NCBI RefSeq assembly: GCF_026210795.1
Contig: NC_089435.1
Coordinates: 930,001-994,000 of the forward strand
Direction of reading: 5' to 3'
DNA length: 64,000 bases
Origin: Rhizophagus irregularis
Lineage: Eukaryota > Glomeromycota > Glomeromycetes > Glomerales > Glomeraceae
Shown: piece by piece, positions 41,886-54,800 of the stretch
Numbering within the stretch: position 1 is the first letter of the stretch
Layout: every line of letters starts with the position of its first letter
Made by a program: the position numbers and the translations under genes
The notes under the pieces: model-generated
The model's input: only the letters and a program-made list of their open reading frames with translations
Told to the model about the DNA's origin: nothing
The model's database searches: none

Positions 41886-43789
41886 TGGAAGCTGCTGTTT
41901 TCAGTTATCGTCAGTTTTTTCTTCTTTTTTTTTTTTTGAACTAAAATTTCTTTTGTTATTAAAAAATACTTTTTAGATTCTGATTTTTGATTTTTTTATC
42001 TTTTCATTAAAAAAATGCTTTTTTAGATGAAAAAATTTCCGAATTTGGTTTTTTTTTTACCCAAAAAATTATTTATGATAATTGCATTTTTTTGCACAAA
42101 TTTTATTAAATAATAAAAACAATTAATAAAATGAATAAAAAAAAGATAACAGATAAAATGTAATTTTTTCATTAATTAAAAATATAAAAAAAAATTGGGA
42201 GAAAATTAATTTTTAAAAATAATAACAGTACTGTACGCTTATATTTATCAAAATTTTATATAATAAAATGCTTTAATTTTATATTGTTTGAAAGCCAAAG
42301 TTTTAAAGAATAAATATATGAATTTTTTATATTTTTGTCTTTTTAGAAATTAACAAGTATCTATAAAAAAAATTATTCTTTTTTTTTTTTAATTTAACGA
42401 TCAATCAGAAATTTTTCAATTTTTTTTTAATTAATACAGCCCTATAAAGTTTAAAAAGTATGAAAATTTGACCCAATATTCTTTAAAATCTATGTTATCA
42501 CATATTAAAATTTCAAGCATTTTTATTATGTGTAATTTTAAGTAATTAACAAAAATAGAGGATCCAATGTAACAATTACCAAATTCTTTTTTAATTAACA
42601 TAGTTATATGAAGGCTAGAACTATGAAATTTTGAATATATGTTTTGTAGGGTCTACGTCAACATATTAAAATTTCAAGTATTATTGTTATGTATAATTTT
42701 GAGTAATTAACAAAATAGAAGATCCAATACTTTTATCTAAGTAGCGTACTTTCAGTTGTCAGAAAAAACTATGTCTTTCCGTATAGAAGCCATAGTGCGA
42801 GATAAACTAAATTTTTTTTGTTAAAAATGAAATTTATGGATTAACAAGTTTCACAAAATTTCGTAAACAAAGCAAACGAGTTAATTGTCACGCTCATGCA
42901 TAATATAAATAAATATTGTACGGTACAGGTGATAAATAGAGTGATGATTAATGTGATGAAATTGTGCTGCAGGGGCTGCAGGTGCATAAATAAAAAAAAA
43001 ACGCCAGAGAATTTCTGAATCACGTGATAACTGTAAAAAGAGATTATGTAATTTGAAAATCTTGATGATGAACATGCATAATTATTTATATTGAATTTAT
43101 ATTACGTTTAACTAATTTTGAATTAAATCATCTGGCGCATTAAATATAAAAATTCAAAACCCTCTGTTTAATATAGTAGTTTGTGCTTTAAATTAAGCAA
43201 TTATAACATTCGAATTAATTATACAATTCACTGTTGACTAATAAAAAACCATGGTATAAAGTTAAACAAGTCGTACGTTTTACACCATAACCCTTTATAG
43301 TAACGTTATCATACTTGATTTATATTGTTTCTGCTATATTACAAAATAAATTGGAAGAAAAATAGAATTTACTAATTCGACATGTCACAGGATTAATACT
43401 TATAAAATTCTCCTAATTTTTTTTTTATTTTTTTATAAAAAAAGTACAGTACGTCAAAATTAAACTTTTTTTCTGATATAAAAAGATTTTGCAAAAAAAT
43501 GTGATATTTTTTTTATTATGAAAAATCATAAATTGTGTAATAAACTTGAGAGTTTATATTTATTTTCTTAAATTCGCTATGACGTCTCAAATTTTGTGTT
43601 AAATAGGAATATCAAAATTAGAAATTAGAAGTTAACCAAATCTAATAAATTAACTAATGATAAAATATTTATAAGCATGATCTATTAGTTATCGTATAAC
43701 AATCCAATCGCGCATAATTTTAAGTTTAGATTTATCTACAATTACCAAATTTGTTCAAATTATAACTAAACGTGGTTTAACACTTTGCA
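41886..43789. other. Intergenic with a diverged 180-bp direct repeat
   Basis: About 42440-42575 and 42620-42735 share CATATTAAAATTTCAAG(C/T)AT, TTTTGAGTAATTAACAAAAT-like and GA(G/A)GATCCAAT blocks in direct order. Small overlapping minus frames at 42841-43075 have no motifs. No gene supported. Confidence 0.4.
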
Positions 43790-44596
43790 GTAGGGTTTCG
43801 ATCCGTTATCCGAATTAGAATCCGTATTGAAATCCGTATTTCGGATTTAGATCCGGATTAAGACTTGTAATACGGATTAAAATCCGGATTAAATTATATT
43901 ATCCGGATTAAATCCGAATTAGACTTATGATAATTATAAATTTTTTTTTTATTCTTTTAATAATATTAGTATGCAATATAAATTTATTACACTTATATTC
44001 TAATTATGCTTCATCTTCTAAGTTATTCCAATCTGGCGCGAAAACTTCCATAACTTTAATATTTCGTTTTCAAAAGTGCATTTTAGTCACTATTCCCTTT
44101 CATCCAAGAATTTACATATGCATAGTTCTCCATTAACATTAAAACATTTTGTAAAATAACTATTTGCGATACTTGTATATTTTCTTTTAGCACTGCCCTC
44201 TTTTATAAATATTAATTAAAAAAAGATAAATTTTTATTCTTTTTAATAAAAAGAATTATTTTACAACCTTTTCTTCTAATTTCATGGGCAGTAGTCGCTA
44301 AATTTGTAATTCTTTGGACTTAAAGGGCTTTGTAAACTTCTATTAGGAAAATTTTCATTATCCAAATAATCCAAATAATAACTTAAGTGAGACGTAAAGA
44401 ATTTTGTTTACAAGTAAATAGTGATTATTAATATAGCAAATCAGTATTAAAGTATTTATATATTAATCCGGATTACAATCCGTCCAAACTGCTAATCCGG
44501 ATTACACAATCCGTCTAAATCCGTCGTAAGGATCATCCTAATTAAGCTCGGATAACGGATTTATCCGGATAGCTTAAAAAAGGATCGAAACCCTAC
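43790..44596. mobile_element. 807-bp foldback element with ATCCGGATTA repeats
   Basis: GTAGGGTTTCGATCC at 43790 is exactly mirrored by GGATCGAAACCCTAC ending at 44596. Just inside both ends, ATCCGGAT / AATCCG words recur (about ten at the left up to 43920, about eight at the right from 44463). No clear target duplication. The central 530 bp may hold a decayed reading frame on the minus strand (fragments MEVFAPDWNNLEDEA and ENYAYVNSWMKGNSD, each ended by TAA), too broken to assign. Confidence 0.7.
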
Positions 44597-46320
44597 CTGA
44601 TACACGATTTTTTTTGCCTGATACGCGAATTTTTGCCTGATACACGATTTATTATAACCATTTTTAATTATAAAAAATCACGTGATACCGGATAATAGAT
44701 TATATCTTGTAAAATCGTACATATTCGGAACTCGACATAATGACTATATGATATAATGGTAAGTCTATAATTTTTCTTTTCGTTCAAAAATATTCATTAA
44801 AAATAGAAAATAATAATATTACAAGTTGTATGATACAGTACTATTTTTTTTTAATAACAATTAGAATATGGGATAATATTAATTAATTTCAATTATTTCA
44901 CTATTTGTAATGGTGCTAACTTACAGGGATTTCCTTGTTATCATCCCAGGGCCCAGTCTACGTCTATATTGAATAAAATAAAATAAAATAAATAAACCTT
45001 TTGTCAATAGTAAAGAAAACTTACAAAATACTTTGCAGAAACTATAAAATTTTTCCTGATACTGATATGGTATCAATAAAATACCAATATTATTCCAGTT
45101 TATATTCCTATAATGGTATGTCACGAAACATTTACCATTAAGTAACGGTAAAAATAACACACATCATTGAGTATCATTACAATGTTATCACTATATTATT
45201 GCACGAATCTTAAAGACATCATATTGAGATTGTTGAGAATTTAATACTGTAATGCCACATTGTTATCATAATTGTAATATTAATTTATTAACATATATAT
45301 TAATTATATAAAATATAGTACATTATAAATATATTATTTAATGTAAAATAAAATTGTCTAAAAATTAAATTAATCCCATCACTATACTATTACCATCATT
45401 TTTTCTTTCCTCTTGTTATAATTGGATAGCCGCGGATTTTTAAGCGATCAACGTATTAAATTTCCGTTGACATAGCGCCCCAGGTGACACAACTATAACA
45501 AGGTGGGAACCTGATTTAGACAAAGGTATCACTGATTGATCTCTTTAGATACGCCTGCAGATAAAGAATTGAAGTTATTAATTTTGTTTTCGCTCCCTTC
45601 AAATAGATGTATCCATTATTACATTACTACCTCTTTTCTCTCCTCTCTACTTTCTTCCTGCTATTCCCCCACTTCTATTTTTTAGTAATAGTTCAACAAA
45701 ATATGCTTCCAATCTTACTAATGACTTTACTTATCATAAACTTTATTGCGCTACTCTCTTCTCTCTCTTTCCTTGCAATCAAGTTTCTTCTCTTCTTTTC
45801 CTTTCTTCGTGCAGTTACTACTTTATTTCTCCTTTACAATTCTTCATTTTATTCATTAGACATCAAAAAAAAAACTTCCCGAATCCTGTGAAAAGAAATT
45901 AGAAGAGGCTATCTAAGAAAAAAATAACGAAATATGAATACCTGTTTGTTAATATAAACAAATTAAAAAAGAAAAAAAAATACTACTCAAAAACCAACAT
46001 GTCTAAGGAGATCCAGGGACCAAAAACTGGCTGCCTAAAAACAAAATAATCCAACTAAATTCCATGCACCTAGAACCGTCTAAAAGAAAGCAAACCAAAA
46101 TATTAAAAAAAAGAATTTCATGCAACCAAATACTGAAACACAATCTGTCTAAAGAGAAAAGAAACAAGAAGTGTAATAAATGTTGAATGTTTGATAAAAT
46201 AATAATTAAAATAAAAAATATATAGAAAATTCACAAACAAAAGTAGAAAATTTATGAAATGTCATGTCCGGGAGCCGCCTAAAAAAAAAATCAAACCTTT
46301 ATATAGAATTTGATTTTTTT
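44597..46320. other. Intergenic, no supported gene
   Basis: CCTGATACACGATTTTTTTT is repeated three times at 44598-44650. The 94-codon frame at 45607-45891 (MYPLLHYYLFSLLSTFFLL) is hydrophobic because the strand is T/C-rich; without homology or splice support I leave it unassigned. A small minus frame at 44921-45160 likewise has no support. Confidence 0.35.
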
Positions 46321-46460
46321 TTTATGGGTACTTTCCAACTCTCTTTTCAAACAAAATATGAAAGAAGGAAAGGAAAAGAGTACAAGGAACAAAGGGAAAA
46401 ACAAAGGAAGTGAGATAGAAATAATGGAGGGAAAAAGTAAGTTAAAAAAAAATATTTAAA

Positions 46461-47160
46461 AAGAAAAAAGCGTGTGAAAGGGGAGTTAAAAAGTCAAAAA
46501 AGGTTATTTTAAAAAGAGCAAGTAAAAGGGGAGATAAAGAAAGTTAAAGTTTATTTTAAAACGAAAAAAGCGAGTGAAAGGGGAGTTAAAAAGTCAAAAA
46601 AGGTTATTTTAAAAAGAGCAAGTGAAAGGAGAGATAAAGAAAGTTAAAGTTTATTTTAAAACGAAAAAAGCGAGTGAAAGGGGAGTTAAAAAGTCAAAAA
46701 AGGTTATTTTAAAAAGAGCAAGTGAAAGGGGAGATAAAGAAAGTTAAAGTTTATTTTAAAATGAAAAAAGCGAGTGAAAGGGGAGTTAAAAAGTCAAAAA
46801 AGGTTATTTTAAAAAGAGCAAGTGAAAGGGGAGATAAAGAAAGTTAAAGTTTATTTTAAAATGAAAAAAGCGAGTGAAAGGGGAGTTAAAAAGTCAAAAA
46901 AGGTTATTTTGAAAAGAGCAAGTAAAAGGGGAGATAAAGAAAGTTAAAGTTTATTTTAAAACGAAAAAAGCGAGTGAAAGGGGAGTTAAAAAGTCAAAAA
47001 AGGTTATTTTAAAAAGAGCAAGTGAAAGGGGAGATAAAGAAAGTTAAAGTTTATTTTAAAATGAAAAAAGCGAGTGAAAGGGGAGTTAAAAAGTCAAAAA
47101 AGGTTATTTTAAAAAGAGCAAGTGAAAGGGGAGATAAAGAAAGAAAAAAAAGCGAGTGAA
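46461..47160. repeat. Homogeneous 100-bp satellite, seven copies, purine-rich
   Basis: Units start at 46461, 46561, 46661, 46761, 46861, 46961 and 47061, exactly 100 bp apart without indels. Each contains two related halves: GAAAAAAGCGAGTGAAAGGG plus GAGTTAAAAAGTC..., and AGAGCAAGTGAAAGGGGAGA plus TAAAGAAAGTTAAAG.... Copies differ at only a few sites (ACG/ATG at the unit start, AGTGAAAGG/AGTAAAAGG). The strand is almost free of C. Confidence 0.92.
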
Positions 47161-47683
47161 AGATAAAAAAAAGTTCATATTAAAAAAGATCGAACTGGTG
47201 GCATATCACGTGATATATAAATACTAGGAGCTTTTCCCGAAATTTTAAAATACTGTGAAAATACCTATAATACGCTTTTTCTATATACTATATTTTTGAT
47301 GAATTAACAATATTATAAAAAGAATTGTTTTGGTACAGCCAAAATGTCATGTGAAATCCCATTGCGATACTGGATTAACATCGGAACAATTCGTTAAAAA
47401 AAAAGGATCGTCACATTACCCTAAATATATTTTGTATATGTTTTAGTAATAACGTAACGATACCTTGCAAAAATTCAAGGTTTCTGCAAAGTAGTTAATA
47501 TTTCGTTATTAGTAACTTTAAATTTTTAAATTAAATAATAAATAATTTTAATAATATCGGGTTGAGAGTCAAACTATTAAGAAAAAGACTATTATCCAAA
47601 ATTTTTAGAAATAAAATTTTAAAATATGAATTACTAAAGTGCATGGTTTAGGAAACAGAAACCCGTTATTATTGTTATTATCG
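47161..47683. other. Intergenic, nothing recognised
   Basis: A/T-rich sequence without exons or arrays. Confidence 0.35.
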
Positions 47684-48016
47684 CCTTTTTCAAATTAATG
47701 CGACCCTTACATAACACCTCAATTTGTAATTATCTGCAATTTTATTGTACCATTATATAGAAAAGGATAATTATCAGCGACTTCTAGAAGAAATTTTAGT
47801 AATTTCTTGATTCTTAGGGTAATTTCATTATAAACGATCTTTTTAAAATTTTGTGTAACACTAACGTTTTTAGCAAGGAAACTACTCTAAGAACTGAGAA
47901 ATCACCGAAATTTCTTCCATAATCAGCCCTTTTCTACATATAAATGATACATTAAAATTGCAGATAATTCACAAATTAGGGGTATTATTTGGGGGCGCAC
48001 TAATTTGAAAAGGAGA
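47684..48016. mobile_element. Foldback element of about 330 bp with arms of about 110 bp
   Basis: CCTTTTTCAAATTAATGCG at about 47684, AATTTGTAATTATCTGCAAT and AGAAATTTTAGTAATTTCTTGATTC-type segments (split: AGAAATTTTAGTAATTTC, TTGATTC) are mirrored in order by GAAATCACCGAAATTTCTTCC, AATTGCAGATAATTCACAAATT (split at GATAATTC) and GCGCACTAATTTGAAAAGG ending at about 48016. Imperfect, so probably an old copy. Confidence 0.6.
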
Positions 48017-48868
48017 CAAGTCCGAAATGCTATTTTAGGTCTTAATACTGTTTTATTATTGTATATCATCATGTGCTGGACGGCATATCACCTTGCGTAG
48101 AATTATGTTACATTTCGGACAAATCCGTTGATCATATGTGTCCAGAAAATTTTCTTCCACTTCCTAATATTCCATTGATCTTTTCTATGTAAAGAGTAAA
48201 GGGCTTTCGGATAATACCCTAAAAAATATTTTTTTAATATTATTATATGTATTTCAGGATTTTTAATTTATAATAATCATTTATTGTATGTCTGAGAACA
48301 GAGAAATTACTATTGAATGTAACCATCATCAAAGCGAAATAATTCAATTATATTAGTATAATAATTTTCGTGCACCTATATATTGAGTTTTATTTATGAA
48401 AATATTCAATTTGCTTATTTTTCTAACAATTTTATTGGTGAAAACGTTGATAAAAATGCTTCGACTAACTTATCGACATGGTTTAACGCAGATCAGTTGA
48501 TGATCTGGAAAAAAAATGATCCGAAAAAAATCTGCATTGGTTTATTATAACTTCTACTTTTGGCTTTTTTAAAATTGAAAAAAGGCAATTTCAATAATAC
48601 ATTTGATTCTTAATTAATAGAAAAGGGGAATCTGAATTTTTGGTCAGAATTTTTTTATTGGTTCACTTTGCTGATTATAGTCGTTAGCTTAATAATATAA
48701 ATTACTAAAATTCTGACTTACTTCCTTTTTAATTGACGCCCTCCCATACCCTTTTCCTTGAATTCTGACGACAACATATACATGACATAGTATATAAAAA
48801 AAATTTGTTCAAAAGGAAATAATATTTTTTTTTTCAGTAAAATAAAATTTTTAAAATAACCAAATAAA
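48017..48868. other. Presumed 5' flank of Sel1-kinase B
   Basis: No gene. A diverged relative of the 19324 MITE (AGAAAAGGGGAATCTGAATT, then TTTTTGGTCAGAATTTTTTT) lies at about 48620-48720, and ends 150 bp before the ATG. No promoter motif defined. Confidence 0.4.
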
Positions 48869-51800
48869 ATGGGAATCAAATATAGTGATTTAAATATTTC
48901 AGATAAAGCTACTGATACAGTAGAAGCCAAAAATTGTCTATATTGCAATAAACCTTTTATTGAAAAATTATGGTGCAAAGAATGTATTAATTCTTTAGAG
49001 AAATTAGCAGAAAATGGTGATAAAAAAGCAATGAATAATTTAGCCCTTCATTATAAAAATGGAAAAGGAACAGAAAAGAATTTAGAGAGAGCCTTTTATT
49101 GGTATCAAAAATCAGCAGAAAATGGCGATGAAGATGCAATGTTTAATTTAGCCCTGCATTATAAAAATGGAAAAGGAACAGAAAAGAATTTAGAAAAAGC
49201 CTTTCATTGGTATCAAAAAGCAGCAGAAAAAGGTCATAAAGAAGCAATGCATAATTTAGCTATTACTTATTATAATGGAGAAGGCACAGCAAAAAATTTA
49301 GAAAAAGCCTTTTATTGGTTTCAAAAATCAGCAGAAAATGACAATAAAAAAGCAATGATTGTTTTAGCCGCATGTTATTACAATGGAGAAGGAACAGAAA
49401 AGAATTTAGAAAAAGCCTTTTATTGGTATCAAAAAGCAGCAGAAAATGGGGATAAAGAAGCAATGTTCAATTTAGCTATATGTTTTGAAAATGGAGAAGG
49501 AACTGAAAAGAATTTTAAAAAATCCTTTTATTGGTATCAAAAAGTAGCAGCAGAAAATGGTGATAATCAAGAAATGTTGAATTTAGCCATATGTTATTAT
49601 AATGGAGAAGGAACAGAAAAGAATTTAGAAAAAGCCTTTTATTGGTGTCAAAAAGCAGCAGAAAACAGTGTTGAAGAAGCAATGTTTTATTTAGCTGAAT
49701 ATTATAAAAATGGAGAAGGAACAGAAAAAAATTTAGAAAAAGCCTTTTATTGGTATCAAAAAGCAGCAGAAAATGGTAATGAAAAAGCCATGTTCAACTT
49801 AGCAATATGTTATGAAAATGGAGAAGGAGTAGAAAAGACTTTAGAAAAAGCATTTTATTGGTATCAAAAAGCAGCAGAAATTGATTACACTAATGCAATG
49901 TTTAATTTAGCTATGTGTCATAAAAATGGAGAAGGAACAGAAAAGAATTTAGAAAAATCCTTTTATTGGTATCAAAAAGCAGCAGAAAATGGTGATAAAA
50001 AAGCAATGTTCAATTTAGCTAATAGTTATAATAATGGAGAGGGAACAGAAAAGAATTTCATTAAAGCCTTTTATTGGTATCAAAGAGCGGCAGAAAATGA
50101 TGTTAGTGAAGCAATGTTTAATTTAGCCAATATATATGCAAATGGAGAAGGAACAGAAAAAAATTTAGAAAAAGCCTTTTATTGGTATCAAATAGCAGCA
50201 GAAAATGGTGATAAAAAAGCAATGTTTATTTTAGCCACATGCTATGAAAATGGCGAAGGAACAGAAAAGAATTTAGAAAAAGCCTTTCATTTGTATCAAA
50301 AAGCAGCGGAGAATAGTGTTGAAGAAGCAATGTTTAATTTAGCCATGTATTATAAAAGTGGAGAAGGAACAGAAAAAAATTTAGAAAAAGCCTTTTACTG
50401 GTATCAAAAAGCAGCAGAAAATGGTAATGAAAAAGCCATGCTTAACTTAGCTATATGTTATGAAAATGGAGAAGGAACAGAAAAGAATTTGGAAAAATCC
50501 TTTCATTGGTATCAAAATGTAGCAGCAGAAAATGGAGATATTCAAGTAATGTTGAATTTAGCCATATGTTATTATAAAGGAAAAGGAACAGAAAAGAATT
50601 TAGAAAAAGCCTTTCATTGGTTTCAAAAAGCATCAGAAAATGGTAAGGAAAGTGCAATGTTTATTTTAGGTCTATGTTATAACAATGGAGAAGGAACAGA
50701 AAAGAATTTAGAAAAAGCCTTTTATTGGTATCAAAAAGCAGCAGAAAATGGTGATGGACTAGCAATGTTTTATTTAGCTGTATTTTATCATTATGGAAAA
50801 GGAATAGAAAAGAATATAGATAAGGCCTTTCATTGTTATCAAAAAGCAGCAGAAAATGGGAATAAAGAAGCAATGTTTAATTTAGCTGTATGTCATAGAA
50901 TTGGAGAAGGAACAGAAAAGAATTTAGAAAAATCCTTTTATTGGCATCAAAAAGCAGCAGAAAATGGGGATAAAAAAGCAATGAATAATCTAGCCACATG
51001 TTATATTAATGGAGAAGGAACAGAAATAAATTTAGAAAAAGCCTTTTATTGGTATCAAAAAGCAGCAGAAGAAGGTGTTAAAGAAGCAATGATTAATTTA
51101 GCTATATGTTATGATAATGGCAAAGGAACAGAAAAGAATTTAGAAAAAGCCTTTTATTGGTGTCAAAAAGCAGCAGAAAATGATGATAGAGAAGCAATGA
51201 TTGTTTTAGCCGCATGTTATGGTAATGGCAAAGGAACAGAAAAGAATTTAGAAAAAGCCTTTTATTGGTATCAAAAAGCGGCAGAAAATGATAATAGAGA
51301 AGCAATGATTGTTTTAGCCGCATGTTATGGTAATGGCAAAGGAACAGAAAAGAATTTAGAAAAATCCTTTTATTGGTATCAAAAAGCAGCAGAAGAAGGT
51401 GATAAGAAAGCAATGTTTATTTTAGCTCAATATTATGAAAATGGAGAAGGAACAGAAAAGAATTTAGAAAAAGCCTTTTATTGGAATCAAAAAGCAGCGG
51501 AAAATGGGATTAAAGAAGCAATGAATAATCTAGCCACATGTTATAAAAATGGAGAAGGAACAGAGGAAGATTTAGAAAAAGCCTTTTATTTGTATCAAAA
51601 AGCAGCAGAAGAAGGTGTTAAAGAAGCAATGTTCAATTCAGCCATATGTTTTAAAAATGGAGAAGGAACAGAAAAGAATTTAGAAAAAGCCTTTTATTGG
51701 TATGAAAAAGCAGCAGAAAATGGTGTTAAGCAAGCAATGTTCAATTTAGCTATATGTTTTAAAAATGGAGAAGGAACAGAAAAGAATTCAAAAAAATTCT

Positions 51801-54800
51801 TTTATTGGTATGAAAAAGTAGCAGTAAAAAATCTTGATAATCAAGAAATGTTGAAATTAGCCGATAGTTTTAATTTAGGAACAGAAAAGAATTTAGAAAA
51901 AGCCCTTTATTGGTATCAAAAAGCAGCAGAAAATGGTAATATAGCAGCAATGCTTAATTTGGCCATACTTTATCATAATGGAGAAGGAACAGAAGAGAAT
52001 TTAAAAAAAGCCTTTTATTGGTTTCAAAAAATGAAAGCAGTATGTGGTAATAATCAAGCAATGCTTGATTTATCCATATGTTATTATATTGGAAAAGGAA
52101 CAGAAAAAAATTTAGAAAAAGCCTTTTATTGGTATCAGAAAGCAGCAGCAGAAAATGGTGATAATCAAGCAATGTTTAATTTAGCTATATGTTATTATAA
52201 TGGAAAAGGAACAGAAAAGAATTTAGAGAAAGCCTTTTATTGGTATCAAAAAGCAGCAAAAAGTGGTGTTAAGGAAGCAATGTTTAGTTTAGCCACACTT
52301 TTTAAAATTGGAGAAGGAACAGTAAAAAATTTAAAAAAAGCCTTTTATTGGTATCAAAAAGCAGCAAAAAATGGTGTTAAGAATGCTATGTTTAATTTAG
52401 CCAATGGTTACTACAATGGAGAAGGAACAAAGAAGAATTTAGAAAAAGCCTTTTATTGGTATCAAAAAGCTGCAGAAGAAGGTGATAAAGAAGCAATGTT
52501 CAATTTAGCCATATGTTTTGAAAATGGAGAAGGAACAGAAAAAAATTCAGAAAAATCCTTTTACTGGCAACAAAAAGCAGCGGAAAATGGTGACAAAAAA
52601 GCAATGTTTAATTTAGTTGATATATATGCAAATGGAGAAGGAACAGAAGAGAATTTAGAAAAAGCCTTTTATTGGTCTCAAAAATTAGCAGAAAATGGTA
52701 ATGAAATAGCAATGTTTAATTTGGCCGTATTTTATCATGATGGAAAAGTAACAGAAAAGAGTATAGAAAAAGCCTTTTATTGGTGTCAAAAAGCAGCAGA
52801 AAATGGTTACACTGGTGCAATGTTTAATTTAGCCAAATGTTATCAAGATGGAGAAGGAACAGAAAAGAATTTAGAAAAAGCATTTTGTTGGTATCAAAAA
52901 GCAGCGGAAAGTGGTAATGAAAAAGCCATGTTTAACTTAGCTAATAGATATTATAATGGAGAAGGAACAGAAAAAAATTTAGAAAAAGCATTTTATTGGT
53001 ATCAAAAATCAGCAGAAAATGGTAGTGAAAAAGCAATGAATGAATTAGCCATATGTTATAACAATGGAGAAGGAACAGAAAAGAATTTAGAAAAAGCCTT
53101 TTATTTGTTTCAACAAGCAGCAGGATATGGTGATAAAGAAGCAATGAATAATTTAGCCACATGTTACGATAATGGCAAAGGAACAGAAAAGAATTTAGAA
53201 AAAGCCTTTTATTGGTATCAAAAAGCAGCAGAAAAAGATCATATTGAAGCCATTTTTAATTTAGGCAATTGCTATCATAAAGGAGAAGTAACAAAAAAGA
53301 ATTTAGAAAAAGCTTTTTATTTGTATCAAAGAGCAGCAAAAAATGGTGATGAAAAGGCCATGCTTAACTTAGCTATATGTTATCATAATGGAGAAGGAAC
53401 AGAAAAGAATTTAGAAAAAGCCTTTCATTTGTTTCAAAAAGCATCAGAAAAGGTTAATGATCAAGCAATGATTAATTTAGCCATATGTTATGAAAATGGA
53501 GAAGGAACAGAAAAGAATTTAGAAAAAGCCTTTCATTGGTTTCAAAAAGCATCAGAAAATAGTAATGATCGAGCAATGATTAATTTATCCAGTCTTTATC
53601 TAGATGGAAATGGAACAGAAGAAGATTTAGAAAAATCTTTTTACTGGTGTCAAAATGCAGTAGCAGAAATTGGTGATGAACAAGCAATGTGTAATGTAGC
53701 CACATGTCATTGTTTAGGAAAAGGAACAGAAAAAAATTTAGAAAAAGCCTTTTATTGGTTTCAAAAAGCAGCAAAAAGTGGTGTTAAAGAAGCAATGTAT
53801 AATTTAGCCAGATTTTATGAAAATGGATGTGGAACAGAAAAAAATTTAGAAAAATCCTTTTATTGGTATCAAAAAGCAGTAGAAAATGGTTTGACTGATT
53901 CAATGTATAATTTAGCCAATATATATGCAAATGGAGAAGGATCAGAAAAAAATTTCGAAAAAGCCTTTTATTTGTATCAAAAAGCAGCAGAAAATGGTGT
54001 TAAGGAAGCAATGTTTATTTTAGCCAATAAGTATTACAATGGAGTAGAAATAGAAGGGAATTTTTATAAAGCATTTTATTGGTATCAAAAAGCAGCAGAA
54101 AATGGTGTTAAAAAAGCAATATTCAATTTGGCCACATGTTATAAAAATGGAGAAGGAACAGAGAAGAATTTAGAAAAAGCCTTTCATTGGTATCAAAAAG
54201 CAGCAGAAAAAGATGATATTACAGCAATGAATATTTTAGCCATATGTTATGAAAATGGAGAAGGAACAAAAAAAAATTTAGAAAAAGCTTTCTATTGGCA
54301 TCAAAAAGTAGTAGAAAGTAACAAAGTGAGCCCTAATACTAAAGTTGAATTATGTAATGAATGCAAGCAACCAGATACTGATTACCAGTGGTGTCAACAA
54401 TGTAATGCTAAACAATTTCAACAAGATTTTTCAAAGTGGACTAGTAAAAATAAGTTTATTGATGAATTTATTCAAGAAGCACAATTAAATGCTAAAAATA
54501 GTTATGAAATTTTGGAATGGATACCTTATGATAAATTGTCAAGTATTAATTATTATAATAAAGGAGGATTCAGTGAAATTCATAAAGCTATCTGGTTAGA
54601 TGGACCTATTTTTAGTTGGAATTTTGATAAAAAACAATGGAATAGATGTAATTTTCAAACAGGTTATGAGGTTATTCTTAAAACACTTAATAGTTCATCA
54701 GGTTCAGATGATAAATTTCTGAATGAGGTGTAGTATTTTTATTTAATAATCAGTTTTATTTCTTTTGCAAAAGTTTAATAATTTTTTTATCATTTATATA

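Noticed and set aside
45607-45891. Possible small membrane protein
   Set aside because: Hydrophobic translation expected from a T/C-rich strand; no signal-anchor logic, intron or neighbour supports it.
49263-53774. Seven minus-strand frames inside Sel1-kinase B (LLLFDTNKRLFLNSFLF repeats)
   Set aside because: Complement of the Sel1 coding repeat, periodic at 108 bp, with no independent support.
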